A stretch of DNA of 64,000 nucleotides from Streptomyces caniferus (GTDB lineage Bacteria > Actinomycetota > Actinomycetes > Streptomycetales > Streptomycetaceae), in NCBI RefSeq assembly GCF_009811555.1, contig NZ_BLIN01000005.1, positions 3,481,501 to 3,545,500 of the forward strand. The letters run 5' to 3'. Every line of letters starts with the position of its first letter. The first letter of the stretch is position 1. This document shows, one piece after another, positions 17,817 through 27,251 of this stretch. The notes beneath the pieces were generated by a model. The model had not been told where the DNA came from, did no database searches, and saw nothing but the letters and a program-made list of their open reading frames with translations. Both the position numbers and the translations under genes were made by a program.

Positions 17817-18958
17817 CACGCTGAACCTTTCGACGTCGGTCGTTCGGTTGATGTGGTGGTGGACGGTGCGGTGTCCGGGGTGAACCACGGCAGCGCGGCG
17901 GAGTCGCCCGGCGTACCGGGGTCGGCCGTCGCACGCGCGGTTCGGTTCCTGATGCGTGGTCCGGTGCCGGCCGCGCGGCTGCGTCCGGTCGTGGTCGTAC
18001 GTCCCGCGGGGCGCCCGCGTCCGCCCGTACGGCGCGGGCGCACCCGGTCCACGAGCGCCATCCCGATGCGGAACACCGCCGTCGGGACCACTCCGCAGAG
18101 CAGCACCCAGAAGAGCGTCACGCCCCAGGGCCTGCCGACCCCCCAGGGCTGCTCGGCCAGCACCTTGCCGCCGTATTCGAGCGAGACCAGATAGTCCCCG
18201 TGCGCGCCGGCCGGCAGCTCGACCGGCAGCGTGACCTCGGCTTTCTTCCCGGCGGGTACGGTCCCCCGCCACTGCTGCTCCTCCCACTCGGGCGCGAAGA
18301 CCCCGTGCGCGGTGCCGACCCGGAAGACGGGGTCCTTTGCCGGAGCCGAGCCGAGATTGCCGACCGTGACGGTCAGCCGGCGCTGTGCGGGAGCCCCGAA
18401 CCAGGTCAGCAGGCCGCTGCTGCCCGCCAGCCGCGGCTGGGCGAGCACCGTCAGCCGGCCGCCGGTGCGCTCCGCGGGCAGCGGCGCCACCGGGTGCCCC
18501 GCCACCTTGAACGCGACATCCGCATCGGCCGCCTCACCGGTCACGGTCGCCACATGGACCACGCATGGGCAGGGTTTGGGCGGCTCGGCGACCGGGAGGC
18601 GCCCGCGGAACGCGCCGTGCGCGTCGGTGGTGACCGCGCGTCCGTCCCCGTTGGCACAGGAATTGGTACCGCCGATCATGTTCTGTCCGCAGATCAGCAG
18701 CGTGAGCAGCGCCTTGGGCCGCCAGCCGCGGCCGGTCACGGTGAGGGTGCCGCCCTTGCCGGCCTCCTTCCGGGAGAGGTGGACCGTGGGATGGCCCTCG
18801 GCGGCGGCGTACCGGGCCGCAGGCGCGGCGGCCACCGGGAACGGAGCCGCCGCCGCGAGCGCCAGGCAGAGGACGAGCACGGCCACCGCCCGCTGCCGCA
18901 GGGGGCGTTCGGTGCGGGCCGCCGGGCCGGTGCGGGGCCGCCCGGTGCCGCCGTTCAC
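17816..18958 (-). CDS. Membrane-anchored exported protein with a possible neocarzinostatin-like beta domain
   Basis: 380 residues from a GTG that overlaps the upstream stop by 4 bp (GTGA). The N-terminal hydrophobic segment (AVAVLVLCLALAAAAPF) is a signal sequence. The region ~65-170 has LTVTGRGWRPKALLTLLICG, C-A-N-G-D and VTTDAHGAFRGRLPV with paired cysteines, recalling the neocarzinostatin fold. A second beta domain (~180-280) ends in DYLVSLEYGGKVL. One membrane helix (WGVTLFWVLLCGVVPTAVF, ~290-310) precedes a long Arg/Thr/Pro-rich tail. It lies in a four-gene surface-protein cluster. No enzyme motif is seen; it may chaperone or anchor its neighbours. Confidence 0.7.
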   Translation of the reverse strand: MNGGTGRPRTGPAARTERPLRQRAVAVLVLCLALAAAAPFPVAAAPAARYAAAEGHPTVHLSRKEAGKGGTLTVTGRGWRPKALLTLLICGQNMIGGTNSCANGDGRAVTTDAHGAFRGRLPVAEPPKPCPCVVHVATVTGEAADADVAFKVAGHPVAPLPAERTGGRLTVLAQPRLAGSSGLLTWFGAPAQRRLTVTVGNLGSAPAKDPVFRVGTAHGVFAPEWEEQQWRGTVPAGKKAEVTLPVELPAGAHGDYLVSLEYGGKVLAEQPWGVGRPWGVTLFWVLLCGVVPTAVFRIGMALVDRVRPRRTGGRGRPAGRTTTTGRSRAAGTGPRIRNRTARATADPGTPGDSAALPWFTPDTAPSTTTSTERPTSKGSA

Positions 18959-19971
18959 GAGCGCGCTCCTGAACCGCTGCCGGCCAACTGCCCCGCCGCG
19001 TCCGCCCTGTCGCCCCCGGGTGGCCGCGGTTCCTCGGCCGCCCGGGGCGCGGGACCGGCACCCCGTACCCCGCTCGTGCCCGGTCCCGGGCCCGCGGCCC
19101 GAGTGCGCCGCCGTCGGCGTACGGCCATCAGGCCGCCCGCGCCCGCCGCCAGGAGGAGCGCCCCGCCGGCCACCGCCCACCAGGGGGCCACGGTGTACGT
19201 GGCGGTGGCGGACCCCTGGACGCCGCCGCCCGCCGTCACCGTGAGCCGTATCTCCACCGCGTCCAGACCGGGCGGATCGGGCCACTTCTCCGTCAGGTCG
19301 ACGCCCTGGCCGGGCCGCAGCACGGTCGGCAGGGTGCGCGGGGCCCGCCGCAGCACGGGGCCGAAGAGCCCGTCGGCGCGGACCGCGAGCCGCGGCGTGA
19401 GCGCCGTGTTGCCGCGGTTGACCAGCGTGTACCGGATGACTGCCGCACCGTCCCGGCCGTGCACCGACACCTGCTCGACGGTCAGCGCGGACAACCCCTG
19501 CCCGGTCACCCGCAGATGGACCGGTACGGCGTCCCGCCCGCCCCCGCCGCTCCCCTTGCCGCCGCCCGTGACGATCAGCGCGCCGGAGCGGTCACCGGGG
19601 GCCGCGTCGCGCGGCACGGTCACCGTGAACGGCACGCTCGCCCGGGTGTGCGGCGGGACCTTCACCTCCGTCGAGGCGAGCGAGAGCCACCAGCCGGGCG
19701 CGGAGCCGCGCAGCCGTACGGTGACGGCGTGGCCGGTGGGGTTGCGCAGGGACAGCCGGTCGCTCAGGACGGTGCCCGGCGCGCCCTCCAGATAGAAGTA
19801 CGGGCGGTCCTGTGCGCTCGGCTCGGCGCCGTCGCCGGGCGCGGGCGCCGCGGACCAGCCGGCGGGTGCCGGGGCGGCGGCCGGCCGGGCCACGGCCGCG
19901 GCGGGGCCCAGCAGGACGGCGGCGGTCGCGAGGACCGCACCGCTGACCGCTGTGCGGGTACGGAACGGCAT
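18955..19971 (-). CDS. Exported protein with DUF916-like/alpha-galactosidase-NEW3-type beta domains and a C-terminal membrane helix
   Basis: 338 residues. A signal peptide (~1-28) is followed by YFYLEGAPGTVLSDRLSLRN-type sequence, where a beta-sandwich begins, and by a strand pair around HTRASVPFTVTVPRDAAPGDRSG. This phrase is typical of NEW3/DUF916 domains in wall-associated proteins. The last helix (WWAVAGGALLLAAGAGGLMAV) is followed by a basic, Gly/Pro-rich cytoplasmic tail. An AGGAG site precedes the ATG at 19971. The stop overlaps the next gene's GTG. In Gram-positive bacteria such proteins often bind peptidoglycan and accompany wall-anchored partners, as here. Confidence 0.68.
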   Translation of the reverse strand: MPFRTRTAVSGAVLATAAVLLGPAAAVARPAAAPAPAGWSAAPAPGDGAEPSAQDRPYFYLEGAPGTVLSDRLSLRNPTGHAVTVRLRGSAPGWWLSLASTEVKVPPHTRASVPFTVTVPRDAAPGDRSGALIVTGGGKGSGGGGRDAVPVHLRVTGQGLSALTVEQVSVHGRDGAAVIRYTLVNRGNTALTPRLAVRADGLFGPVLRRAPRTLPTVLRPGQGVDLTEKWPDPPGLDAVEIRLTVTAGGGVQGSATATYTVAPWWAVAGGALLLAAGAGGLMAVRRRRRTRAAGPGPGTSGVRGAGPAPRAAEEPRPPGGDRADAAGQLAGSGSGARS

Positions 19972-20075
19972 CGGCGGCTCCTGGTGCAGGGGGGTGCCTC
20001 CCCGGGCCGGCCGGGCACGGGGACGTGCGGGGAACGGGGTGGCGCCGCGCGGGTCCTGGTGCCCCGCGCGGCGCG

Positions 20076-20810
20076 TCACACCCGCTGGTGACGGCGGGTC
20101 AGCCAGAGCGCGCCGGCCGCCCCGGCCAGCAGCACAGTGCCGCCGAGGGTGCCCAGCGCCACGGCGGAGTCCGCGGGTCCGGTCTGCGGCAGCTGCCCGC
20201 CGGAGGAGCCGCCGCCCGTCGTGGCGGAGCCGGTTCCGCCCGAGGCACCGCCCGCGCCGCCGCCCGAGCCGCCGGTCCCCTTGACGTCGAGGGTCAGCGA
20301 GGGCCCGGGGTGGTTGCCGGGCGTGCACGTGGTGGTGGTGCCCAGCGCCTTGATGGTGAGCGTGGCGGCGGTGAAGGTGACCTTGCCTTTGCCCTTGGGG
20401 GTGTACGTCCCGCTCAAGTCACTGATCTTGATGGGGGTGTTGGCCGGTATGGCCTGGTCGTTCGGCGGCCCGGCGACCGGCACCGTACCGCTCTCCGCAC
20501 CGCCCAACCGGATCAGCGCGCTCGGCTTCATCGCGCCCTTGCCCAGTTCGACGGGGCTGGAGGAGACACCCTTCTGGAAGGACATGACGAGCTTGTACGC
20601 ACCACCACTGGGGGTGCTCCTGATGTCGATGGGCGAGACCGCGCCCTTGTTGCCGATCGGCGTTTTGCACTGGTAGTTGACGTCGACGACCTCGGCATGG
20701 GCAGCCGGGGCGGTGAGCATCACCGCGGACCCCGCCGCCATCGCCACGGCCGCGGCGAGGCCGGCCGCCCGGCCCGGGCGCCTGCCGTGCTGTTCGTAGA
20801 AGCGGGCCAC
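20076..20810 (-). CDS. LPQTG-anchored surface protein
   Basis: 244 residues from the GTG at 20810, which has a GGGGA site. An ATG at 20879 is possible but would add a charged leader before the signal peptide. The signal sequence ends near AHA-EVVDV. The single domain (~45-175) matches domain 2 of the LAETG protein: YQCKTPIGNKGAVSP versus YACKTPIGDKKATSP, and both end in ALGTTTTCTP. A Gly/Ser linker leads to LPQTG at 207-211, a helix and WLTRRHQRV. The motif is the classical LPXTG rather than LAXTG. It is the first gene of the cluster. The function is unknown. Confidence 0.82.
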   Translation of the reverse strand: MARFYEQHGRRPGRAAGLAAAVAMAAGSAVMLTAPAAHAEVVDVNYQCKTPIGNKGAVSPIDIRSTPSGGAYKLVMSFQKGVSSSPVELGKGAMKPSALIRLGGAESGTVPVAGPPNDQAIPANTPIKISDLSGTYTPKGKGKVTFTAATLTIKALGTTTTCTPGNHPGPSLTLDVKGTGGSGGGAGGASGGTGSATTGGGSSGGQLPQTGPADSAVALGTLGGTVLLAGAAGALWLTRRHQRV

Positions 20811-21065
20811 CTCGGATTCCCCTTCTCCCGGTGAGCGCACCGCCGCACGTTCTGACGGCACATCAGATTGGCCGCTCAAGGTACGCCGGGGACCTTGCCG
20901 AGGGAAGGCAAAGCACAGGGCCGATCGGCCCGGAACCGCGCCGCGAGGGAATTTAGGCCGCGGTACACAGGGGTCAGGGGCGCCGCGGGGCGACCGCGCA
21001 CACGACGAAGCGCGGGCCCTCGGGCCCGCGCTCAGCTCTTCCCCGGCGCCTCCGCCGCGCTCCCG

Positions 21066-21566
21066 TCAGGACGGCGCGGCGAGCTCCGCCCAGACGGTCT
21101 TGCCCGCGCCGTCGGCGTGGCGCACCACGCCCCAGTCCAGGCACAGCCGCTGCACGATGAACATGCCGTGACCGCCGGGACGGCCCGGACGGTGCGGGCT
21201 GCGCGGCGACGGCGATCCCGCGCCGAGGTCACTGACCTCCAGGCGCAGCACTTTGGCGGTGCAGCGCAGCCGCAGCTCCTCGGGCCCCTCGGCGTGCAGA
21301 CAGGCGTTGGTGACCAGTTCCGAGACGACGAGCAGCACATCCTCGGCCGCGGCACGCCGGTCGGCGCTCGCGGCAGGCAGCCAGCCCCAGTCGTGCAGGG
21401 CCTCCCGGGCGAAGTCACGGCCGCGCGCCACGGCCCCTCGGGTGCCCGCCAGGCGCAGCCGGCGGATCTGGCCCACCGGGGTCGCGGCAGCCGGGGCGGC
21501 GGAAGCGCCCGCGCCGCCCGACTCCGGGCCGAGATCGCCCGGCGGATACGGCCGGGTGGTGCTCAT
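21066..21566 (-). CDS. Anti-sigma factor / serine kinase-like ATPase (RsbW type)
   Basis: 166 residues. After ~45 variable residues comes a GHKL ATPase domain: N-box EDVLLVVSELVTNACLHA, the G1-like VSDLGAGSP, and a G2-like GGHGMFIVQRLCLDWGV. Proteins of this type bind a SigB/SigF-family sigma factor and release it when the STAS partner binds. It is followed upstream on the same strand by a STAS antagonist (21738) and then, divergently, by a SigB-type sigma gene (22367), completing a partner-switching set. Many Streptomyces paralogues exist, so the cognate sigma is inferred from position. Confidence 0.85.
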   Translation of the reverse strand: MSTTRPYPPGDLGPESGGAGASAAPAAATPVGQIRRLRLAGTRGAVARGRDFAREALHDWGWLPAASADRRAAAEDVLLVVSELVTNACLHAEGPEELRLRCTAKVLRLEVSDLGAGSPSPRSPHRPGRPGGHGMFIVQRLCLDWGVVRHADGAGKTVWAELAAPS

Positions 21567-21737
21567 CAGCGCTTCACCTCACCGATTCGCCTGTTCACGG
21601 AAAACAGATACTGACTGATTCAACGGATTCAGATGTCTCCTGCCCGAGCGGACCGTGAGAACACCCACTTCTTGGGTACGGAAGTTGTGACACGGACTAC
21701 GTGCCCGGAATGCAACGTTCCGGACACCGCCGCCATG

Positions 21738-22106
21738 TCAGTCGGCCAGGGCCGCATCGACGGAGTCGTGCACCGTGAAGACCGCCTCGGCGCCGGTGAT
21801 CTCGAAGACCCGGGCAACCACCGGCTGCATCCCTGCCAAATGAACCCCGCCCCCCGCGGCCTCCGCCTTCAGGCGGGCACCGAGCAGCACATTGAGACCG
21901 GTGGAGTCCATGAACTCAAGGGGTGAGCAGTCCACCACCAGGCGTGCGTATCCGTCGTCCACGCAGCCTTCGAGTGACTCACGCAACAGGTCTGCGGTGT
22001 GGTGATCGAGCTCACCCGAAACCGTCACGACCGCGCTGGCGCCGTGATGGCGGATCTCGACATGAAGCCGGCCCCGGCTTGCACTGCCGACCGTCCCGCG
22101 GTCCAT
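21738..22106 (-). CDS. STAS-domain anti-anti-sigma factor
   Basis: 122 residues, one STAS domain. The phosphorylation region is CSPLEFMDSTGLNVLLGA (residues ~62-79), where the serine of D-S-T-G is the site an RsbW-type kinase modifies. The start of the fold (VVTVSGELDHHTADLLRESL) is also typical. Unphosphorylated it would bind the anti-sigma factor at 21066 and free the sigma factor. The ATG at 22106 has GAGGGG nine bases upstream; the frame remains open to 22427. It is divergent from the sigma gene, sharing a ~260-bp promoter region. Confidence 0.87.
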   Translation of the reverse strand: MDRGTVGSASRGRLHVEIRHHGASAVVTVSGELDHHTADLLRESLEGCVDDGYARLVVDCSPLEFMDSTGLNVLLGARLKAEAAGGGVHLAGMQPVVARVFEITGAEAVFTVHDSVDAALAD

Positions 22107-22366
22107 GCGCGCGCACCCCTCTTGCTGTCTAGACGACTGTTTGCTTACCGACTGCGCTCGTCGAACCCTACGCCTTCCTGACGCCTCTCGGTAGCCGAAC
22201 AATCCGCGTATTGCCCAATATATGGACAACACGTACTTGCCATCTTCAGGCAAAGCCAGGTAGGCGTAGAAGCACACATCCGAAACGGCCGGCTTTGGAG
22301 GCGCCGCACACCGCAGCTTCACGTAGAGGCATCGGCAGCCATATGCCGAGAACGATGGAGGAGACC

Positions 22367-23305
22367 ATGTCACCCCGGCTCGACGAACTGCGCACCGACG
22401 ACACCCGGCAGCCCGCATCGTCGACACCCCCGTCCGACCCGACCGGGCACATCCCTTCCCAGTCGATCCCCGCCGAATCAGATCTGGCGGAATTGACTGA
22501 GATCGAGGGGCTGCCCGAGATCCCGCCGTTCGACGAGGTGGGCCCGGTGGACGCGAGGGCTCTGTCCAAGACCCTCTTCGAGCGCCTCGAGACGCTCGAG
22601 GAAGGCACCCACGAGTTTGCGTACGTCCGCAACACCCTGGTCGAGCTCAACCTCGCGCTGGTGAAGTTCGCGGCCTCCCGGTTCCGCTCCCGCAGCGAGC
22701 CCATGGAGGACATCGTCCAGGTCGGCACGATCGGCCTGATCAAGGCGATCGACCGCTTCGAGATCAGCCGCGGCGTCGAGTTCCCGACGTTCGCCATGCC
22801 GACCATCATCGGCGAGATCAAGCGCTTCTTCCGTGACACCAGCTGGTCGGTGCGCGTACCGCGGCGTCTGCAGGAACTGCGCCTGGACCTGGCCAAGGCG
22901 GGCGACGAGCTCGCGCAGAAGCTGGACCGCGCCCCCACGGTGCACGAACTTGCCGCGCGCCTCGACATCAGCCGTGACGAGGTCGTCGAGGGCATGGCCG
23001 CGAGCAACGCCTACACGGCGAGCTCGCTGGACGCCCAGCCCGAGGAGGACGACAGCGAAGGCGCGCTGGCGGACCGCATCGGCTACGAGGACCACGGGCT
23101 CGAGGGCATCGAGTACGTCGAGTCCCTCAAGCCGCTGATCGCCGAACTGCCGCCGCGCGACCGGAAGATCCTCTCGCTGCGCTTCGTCGCCAACATGACG
23201 CAGTCCGAGATCGGCGAGGAGCTGGGCATCTCCCAGATGCATGTCTCCCGTCTGCTCTCCCGCACCCTCGTGCGGCTCCGCAAGGGGCTCATGATCGAGG
23301 AGTGA
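22367..23305 (+). CDS. SigB/SigF/SigG-family RNA polymerase sigma factor
   Basis: 312 residues. After ~75 variable residues comes region 2 (LVKFAASRFRSRSEPMEDIVQVGTIG and AIDRFEISRGVEFPTFAMP). Region 3 contains PTVHELAARLDISRDEVVEGM, and region 4 LPPRDRKILSLRFVANMTQ and EIGEELGISQMHVSRLLSR. This is the stress/differentiation sigma type controlled by anti-sigma factors. The ATG at 22367 is preceded by GGAGGAG. ATGs at 22343 and 22355 are in frame but poorer. With hut genes next to it, the locus resembles the region of S. coelicolor I remember as carrying sigI; I do not assign that name firmly. Confidence 0.92.
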   Translation: MSPRLDELRTDDTRQPASSTPPSDPTGHIPSQSIPAESDLAELTEIEGLPEIPPFDEVGPVDARALSKTLFERLETLEEGTHEFAYVRNTLVELNLALVKFAASRFRSRSEPMEDIVQVGTIGLIKAIDRFEISRGVEFPTFAMPTIIGEIKRFFRDTSWSVRVPRRLQELRLDLAKAGDELAQKLDRAPTVHELAARLDISRDEVVEGMAASNAYTASSLDAQPEEDDSEGALADRIGYEDHGLEGIEYVESLKPLIAELPPRDRKILSLRFVANMTQSEIGEELGISQMHVSRLLSRTLVRLRKGLMIEE

Positions 23306-23353
23306 GGGACCGCGGTCCCTGCCGGCCCGTGCGGCCGGCGGTCGCCCGCGCAG

Positions 23354-23393
23354 AGGAGGGCCTGCCCCGGGGTTGTTCGGGACGGGCCCTCCT
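23354..23393 (+). terminator. Terminator hairpin after the sigma gene
   Basis: A 15-bp stem with two G-T/mismatch positions (23354-23368 with 23379-23393) is followed by TTGCTTG. Confidence 0.7.
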
Positions 23394-23399
23394 TTGCTT

Positions 23400-23455
23400 G
23401 CCCTGTATGACGTGCGCCCCGGCTCCGTGGAGCCGGGGCGCACGTCATACAGGGC
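23400..23455. terminator. Long bidirectional terminator hairpin
   Basis: A perfect 26-bp stem (23400-23425 with 23430-23455) with loop CGTG lies between the convergent sigma and hutI genes. Its right arm ends only 10 bp from the hutI stop codon. Confidence 0.85.
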
Positions 23456-23464
23456 ATGCGGCGG

Positions 23465-24649
23465 TCAGACGCGCACTCCCTTGTGCCACACGGCCGAGAC
23501 GAGCGGGACGCCCGGCCGGTAGGCGAGGTGGACGTGCGAGGGCGCGTCCAGGAGGGCGAGGTCGGCGCGGGCACCGGGAGCGATCCGGCCGACGTCCGTG
23601 CGGCGCAGGGCACGGGCGCCGCCCGCGGTCGCCGACCACACGGCCTCGTCGGGGGTCATCCCCATGTCGCGGACCGCCAGCGCGATGCAGAACGGCATGG
23701 AGCTCGTGAAGGACGAGCCGGGGTTGCAGTCGGTGGACAGTGCGACGGTGGCGCCGGCGTCGAGCAGCGGGCGGGCGTCGGGCCACTGCGCGCGGGTGGA
23801 GAACTCGGCACCCGGGAGGAGGGTGGCGACGGTCTCGGACTGCGCGAGGGCGTCGATGTCGGCGGCGCTGAGGTGGGTGCAGTGGTCGGCGGAGGCCGCG
23901 CCGAGTTCGACGGCGAGCTGGACGCCGGGGCCGTGGCCGAGCTGGTTGGCGTGCACCCGCGGCACCAGGCCCCTGGCCTTGCCCGCGGTGAGGACGGCGC
24001 GGGCCTGGTCGCCGTCGAAGGCGCCCTTCTCGCAGAAGACGTCCACCCAACGGGCGTACGGGGCGCAGGCGTCCAGCATCGGGCCGGTGACCAGGTCGAC
24101 ATAGCCGGCCGGGTCGTCGGCGTAGTCGGGCGAGACGATGTGCGCGCCGAGGAAGGTGACCTCGTCGGTGTGCTCGGCGGCGATGCGCAGCGCGCGGGCC
24201 TCGTCCTCGACGGTGAGCCCGTAGCCGGACTTGGTCTCCTGGGTGGTGGTGCCCTGGCGCAGCGCCTCGGCGAGGTAGCGGGCGACGTTGGCGTGCAGCG
24301 CGTCGTCGGTGGCGGCGCGGGTGGCGGCGACCGTGGTGCGGATGCCGCCGGCGGAGTACGCGCGGCCGGACATCCGGGCGTTGAACTCCGCGGTGCGGTC
24401 GCCGGCGAAGACCAGGTGGGAGTGGGAGTCGACGAAGCCGGGGATGCCCGCCCGGCCGCCCGCGTCGACGGCGTTGTCGGTGGCGGGTGCTTTGCTGGAG
24501 GCACCGACCCAGGCGATGCGGTCACCGTCGATGACGACCGCGGCGTCCTGGATCAGGCCGAGGGGGCCTTCACCGAGGGAGGGGTCGTTGGTGACGAGCT
24601 GGGCGATGTGGGTGATGGCGGTGGTGGTCGGCGTGGAAGTCGTCGTCAT
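23465..24649 (-). CDS. hutI: Imidazolonepropionase
   Basis: 394 residues, amidohydrolase fold. The metal site H-x-H is in [17 protein letters not shown] (~70-86), with further ligands in [17 protein letters not shown] and [15 protein letters not shown]. The substrate loop contains [16 protein letters not shown]. It opens 4-imidazolone-5-propionate to N-formimino-L-glutamate, step 3 of histidine degradation. I chose the ATG at 24649 ([10 protein letters not shown]) with a GGAGA site; it lies 17 bp after hutF. It is the last gene of the hutU operon. Confidence 0.95.
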   Translation of the reverse strand: MTTTSTPTTTAITHIAQLVTNDPSLGEGPLGLIQDAAVVIDGDRIAWVGASSKAPATDNAVDAGGRAGIPGFVDSHSHLVFAGDRTAEFNARMSGRAYSAGGIRTTVAATRAATDDALHANVARYLAEALRQGTTTQETKSGYGLTVEDEARALRIAAEHTDEVTFLGAHIVSPDYADDPAGYVDLVTGPMLDACAPYARWVDVFCEKGAFDGDQARAVLTAGKARGLVPRVHANQLGHGPGVQLAVELGAASADHCTHLSAADIDALAQSETVATLLPGAEFSTRAQWPDARPLLDAGATVALSTDCNPGSSFTSSMPFCIALAVRDMGMTPDEAVWSATAGGARALRRTDVGRIAPGARADLALLDAPSHVHLAYRPGVPLVSAVWHKGVRV

Positions 24650-24666
24650 CGCGGGGGTGTTCTCCT

Positions 24667-26022
24667 TCAGCCGCGTACCGCGGCGATGGACTCTGCGAGG
24701 GCGGTGGGTACGTCGGGGACAAGGGTGTGCGCACCGTCGCGGACGATCTGCCGGCCGCCGACGATGGTGTGCCGTACGTCCGCCGCGGAGGCGGCGAACA
24801 CCGCCGTTTCGGCGGCCAGCCGGGGCAGTGGTCCGGCGGTGCGTACGGAGTCCAGTGCGATTGTGGTGAGGTCGGCGAGCGCGCCGGTCTCCAGGGTGCC
24901 GGCGTCGTCCCAGCCCAGGGCGGCATGACCGTCGGCGGTCGCGGCACGCAGCAGGGCGGCGGCCGTCCAGTGCCCGCGGGTGCGGGTGCGCAGCCGTTCG
25001 TCGAGCTCCATGGCGCGGGCCTCTTCGAGCAGGTCGATGACGGCGTGGCTGTCGCTGCCGAGGGAGAGCGGGCTGCCGCGGCCCTGGAGGCGGGCGGCCG
25101 GGCCGATGCCGTCCGCGAGATCGCGTTCGGTGGTGGGACACATGCACACGCCCGTGCGGGAGTCGCCGAGCAGCTCGATGTCCTCGGTGGTGAGGTGGGT
25201 GGCGTGCACGGCCGTGGTGCGCCGGCCCAGCGCACCGTGGTCGGCCAGCAGCCGGGTGGGGGTGCAGCCGTGGGCGTCGCGGCAGGCGTCGTTCTCGGCG
25301 GTCTGCTCCGAGAGGTGGACGTGCAGCGGGGCCTGACGTTCGCGGGCCCAGTCGGCGACGGTGCCGAGCTGCCCGGCGGGGACGGCGCGTACGGAGTGGA
25401 TGGCGGCGCCGATGCGGGCGTGTGCGCGCTCCTTGAGCGCGTCGGCGCGCTCGGCCCAGCGCTCGGCGGTGCCGTCGGAGAAGCGCAGTTGGTGGGCGTT
25501 GGGCGCGGCGCCGAAGCCGGCCGAGAGGTAGGCCGTGTCGAGCAGGGTGATGCGGATGCCCACGTCTTCGGCAGCGGAGACCAGCGCCTCGCCCATGGCG
25601 TTGGGGTCGTCGTAGCGGGTGCCGCCGGGCGCGTGGTGGAGGTAGTGGAATTCGCCGACGCAGGTGATGCCGGCGAGCGCCATCTCGGCGTAGACGGCGC
25701 GGGCGAGGGCGTAGTAGGTCTCGGGGGTGAGCCGGTCGGCGACGTTGTACATGATCTCGCGCCAGGTCCAGAAGGTGCCGGTGCCGACCTGGACGGTGCC
25801 GCGCAGGGCGCGGTGGAAGGCGTGCGAGTGGGCGTTGGCGAGGCCCGGGAGGGTCAGGCCGCGCAGCGCGGTGGCACCGGGCGGCGGGGTGTCCGCCCCG
25901 GTGCGGACGGCCGTGATCCGCCCGTCCGCGACGTCCACGGTCACGCCCGGCTCGACGTGCGTGCCGAGCCAGGCGTGTTCGAGCCAGTACGTCGTCGGTG
26001 TGGCCTGTGTCGTCAGTGGCAC
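24667..26022 (-). CDS. hutF: Formimidoylglutamate deiminase
   Basis: 451 residues, amidohydrolase fold. Metal ligands: [13 protein letters not shown] (H-x-H), [19 protein letters not shown] and [14 protein letters not shown]. It differs from HutI by the long segment [18 protein letters not shown], typical of HutF. It turns N-formimino-L-glutamate into N-formyl-L-glutamate and ammonia, which marks the two-step (HutF-HutG) branch rather than direct formamide release. Its 5' end overlaps the M20 gene by 10 bp. No HutG deformylase of the classical type is in this operon. Confidence 0.93.
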   Translation of the reverse strand: MPLTTQATPTTYWLEHAWLGTHVEPGVTVDVADGRITAVRTGADTPPPGATALRGLTLPGLANAHSHAFHRALRGTVQVGTGTFWTWREIMYNVADRLTPETYYALARAVYAEMALAGITCVGEFHYLHHAPGGTRYDDPNAMGEALVSAAEDVGIRITLLDTAYLSAGFGAAPNAHQLRFSDGTAERWAERADALKERAHARIGAAIHSVRAVPAGQLGTVADWARERQAPLHVHLSEQTAENDACRDAHGCTPTRLLADHGALGRRTTAVHATHLTTEDIELLGDSRTGVCMCPTTERDLADGIGPAARLQGRGSPLSLGSDSHAVIDLLEEARAMELDERLRTRTRGHWTAAALLRAATADGHAALGWDDAGTLETGALADLTTIALDSVRTAGPLPRLAAETAVFAASAADVRHTIVGGRQIVRDGAHTLVPDVPTALAESIAAVRG

Positions 26023-27251
26023 GCCAGCCCTTCCAGTACGTCGGCGAGTGCGGTGACCCCGGCCGCGCAGTCGTCCTCGCCGGCCTCTTCGGCGGGCGAG
26101 TGCGACACCCCGGTGGGGTTGCGGACGAACAGCATCGCGGTAGGGACGGTTCCGGACAAAATACCGGCGTCGTGCCCGGCGCCGGTGCCCAGGACGGGAA
26201 CGGTCCGCTCCCCCGTCTTGGCGAGGATGGCGCTCAGCTCGTCCCGCAGGGCGTGCTGGAACTCCACGACGGGGGTGAAGGATTCACGGACGACGGTCAG
26301 GTCCACCCCGTCACGGGCGGCCCGTTCGGCGGCGGCCTGCTCGATCCCGGTGATCACGGTGTCCAGGGTGTCCTGGTCGGGGGCGCGCGAGTCCAGCCAG
26401 CCGCGGACCAGCGAGGGGATGGCGTTGACCCCGTTCGGCTCCACGCTGATCTTCCCGAAGGTGGCCAGGGCGCCGGCCAGCCGGGCCTGCTCGCGGGCGG
26501 CGAGCACGGTCGCGGCGTAGCTGAGCATCGGGTCGCGGCGGTCGTCGAGGCGGGTGGTGCCGGCGTGGTTGGCCTCGCCGTGGAAGTCGAACCGCCAGCG
26601 GCCGTGCGGCCAGATGGCGGAGGCGATGCCGACCGGGTCGCCGGACAGGTCCAGGGCCCGGCCCTGCTCGACGTGGAGTTCGACGAACGCGCCGATCCGG
26701 GCGAGTCGTTCGGGGTCCGGACCGATGGCTTCCGGGTCGTATCCGGCGCGCTCCATGGCCTGCGGGAGGGTGATGCCGTCACCGTCGCGCAGCAGGTGCG
26801 CGGCCTCGGTGGTCAGCGCGCCGGCGGCGAGCCGGGAGCCGACACAGGCCAGGCCGAAGCGGGCGCCCTCCTCGTCGCCGAAGTTGACGATCGCCAGCGG
26901 CTTGGTGAACTCCGCTCCCCTCCGGCGGAGTTCGTCCAGCGCGGCGAAGGAGGAGACGACACCCAGCGGGCCGTCGAAGGCGCCGCCGTCCGGGACGGAG
27001 TCCAGGTGGGAGCCGGTGACGACGGCGTCGCCCGGGTCCACGTCCTGGTAGCCGGCGGCACCGAGCCAGGCCCACTGGTTGCCGTTGCGGTCGAGTTCGT
27101 AGGCGAGTCCCCGGGCCTCGGCCTGGGCCCGGAACCAGGCGCGGCAGTCGGTGTCGGCACCGGTCCAGGCGTAGCGGCGGTAGCCCCCGGAGGAGGAGCT
27201 GCGGCCGATGGGCCGCAGCTCCTCCCACATCTCGTGGAACGAGGCGGTCAC
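26013..27251 (-). CDS. M20-family amidohydrolase (allantoate amidohydrolase / L-carbamoylase type) in the hut operon
   Basis: 412 residues. Two-metal site: [20 protein letters not shown] (His, bridging Asp), [11 protein letters not shown] (Glu pair), VELHVEQG (His) and GVSHSPAE (His). The dimer-domain Asn/Arg set of the allantoate amidohydrolase/carbamoylase group is visible in [14 protein letters not shown]. The GTG start overlaps the hutU stop by 4 bp, and the stop overlaps hutF. Because HutF makes N-formylglutamate and no classical HutG is present, it may act as the deformylase. N-carbamoylglutamate is an alternative substrate. Both are inference from context. Confidence 0.85.
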   Translation of the reverse strand: MTASFHEMWEELRPIGRSSSSGGYRRYAWTGADTDCRAWFRAQAEARGLAYELDRNGNQWAWLGAAGYQDVDPGDAVVTGSHLDSVPDGGAFDGPLGVVSSFAALDELRRRGAEFTKPLAIVNFGDEEGARFGLACVGSRLAAGALTTEAAHLLRDGDGITLPQAMERAGYDPEAIGPDPERLARIGAFVELHVEQGRALDLSGDPVGIASAIWPHGRWRFDFHGEANHAGTTRLDDRRDPMLSYAATVLAAREQARLAGALATFGKISVEPNGVNAIPSLVRGWLDSRAPDQDTLDTVITGIEQAAAERAARDGVDLTVVRESFTPVVEFQHALRDELSAILAKTGERTVPVLGTGAGHDAGILSGTVPTAMLFVRNPTGVSHSPAEEAGEDDCAAGVTALADVLEGLACH

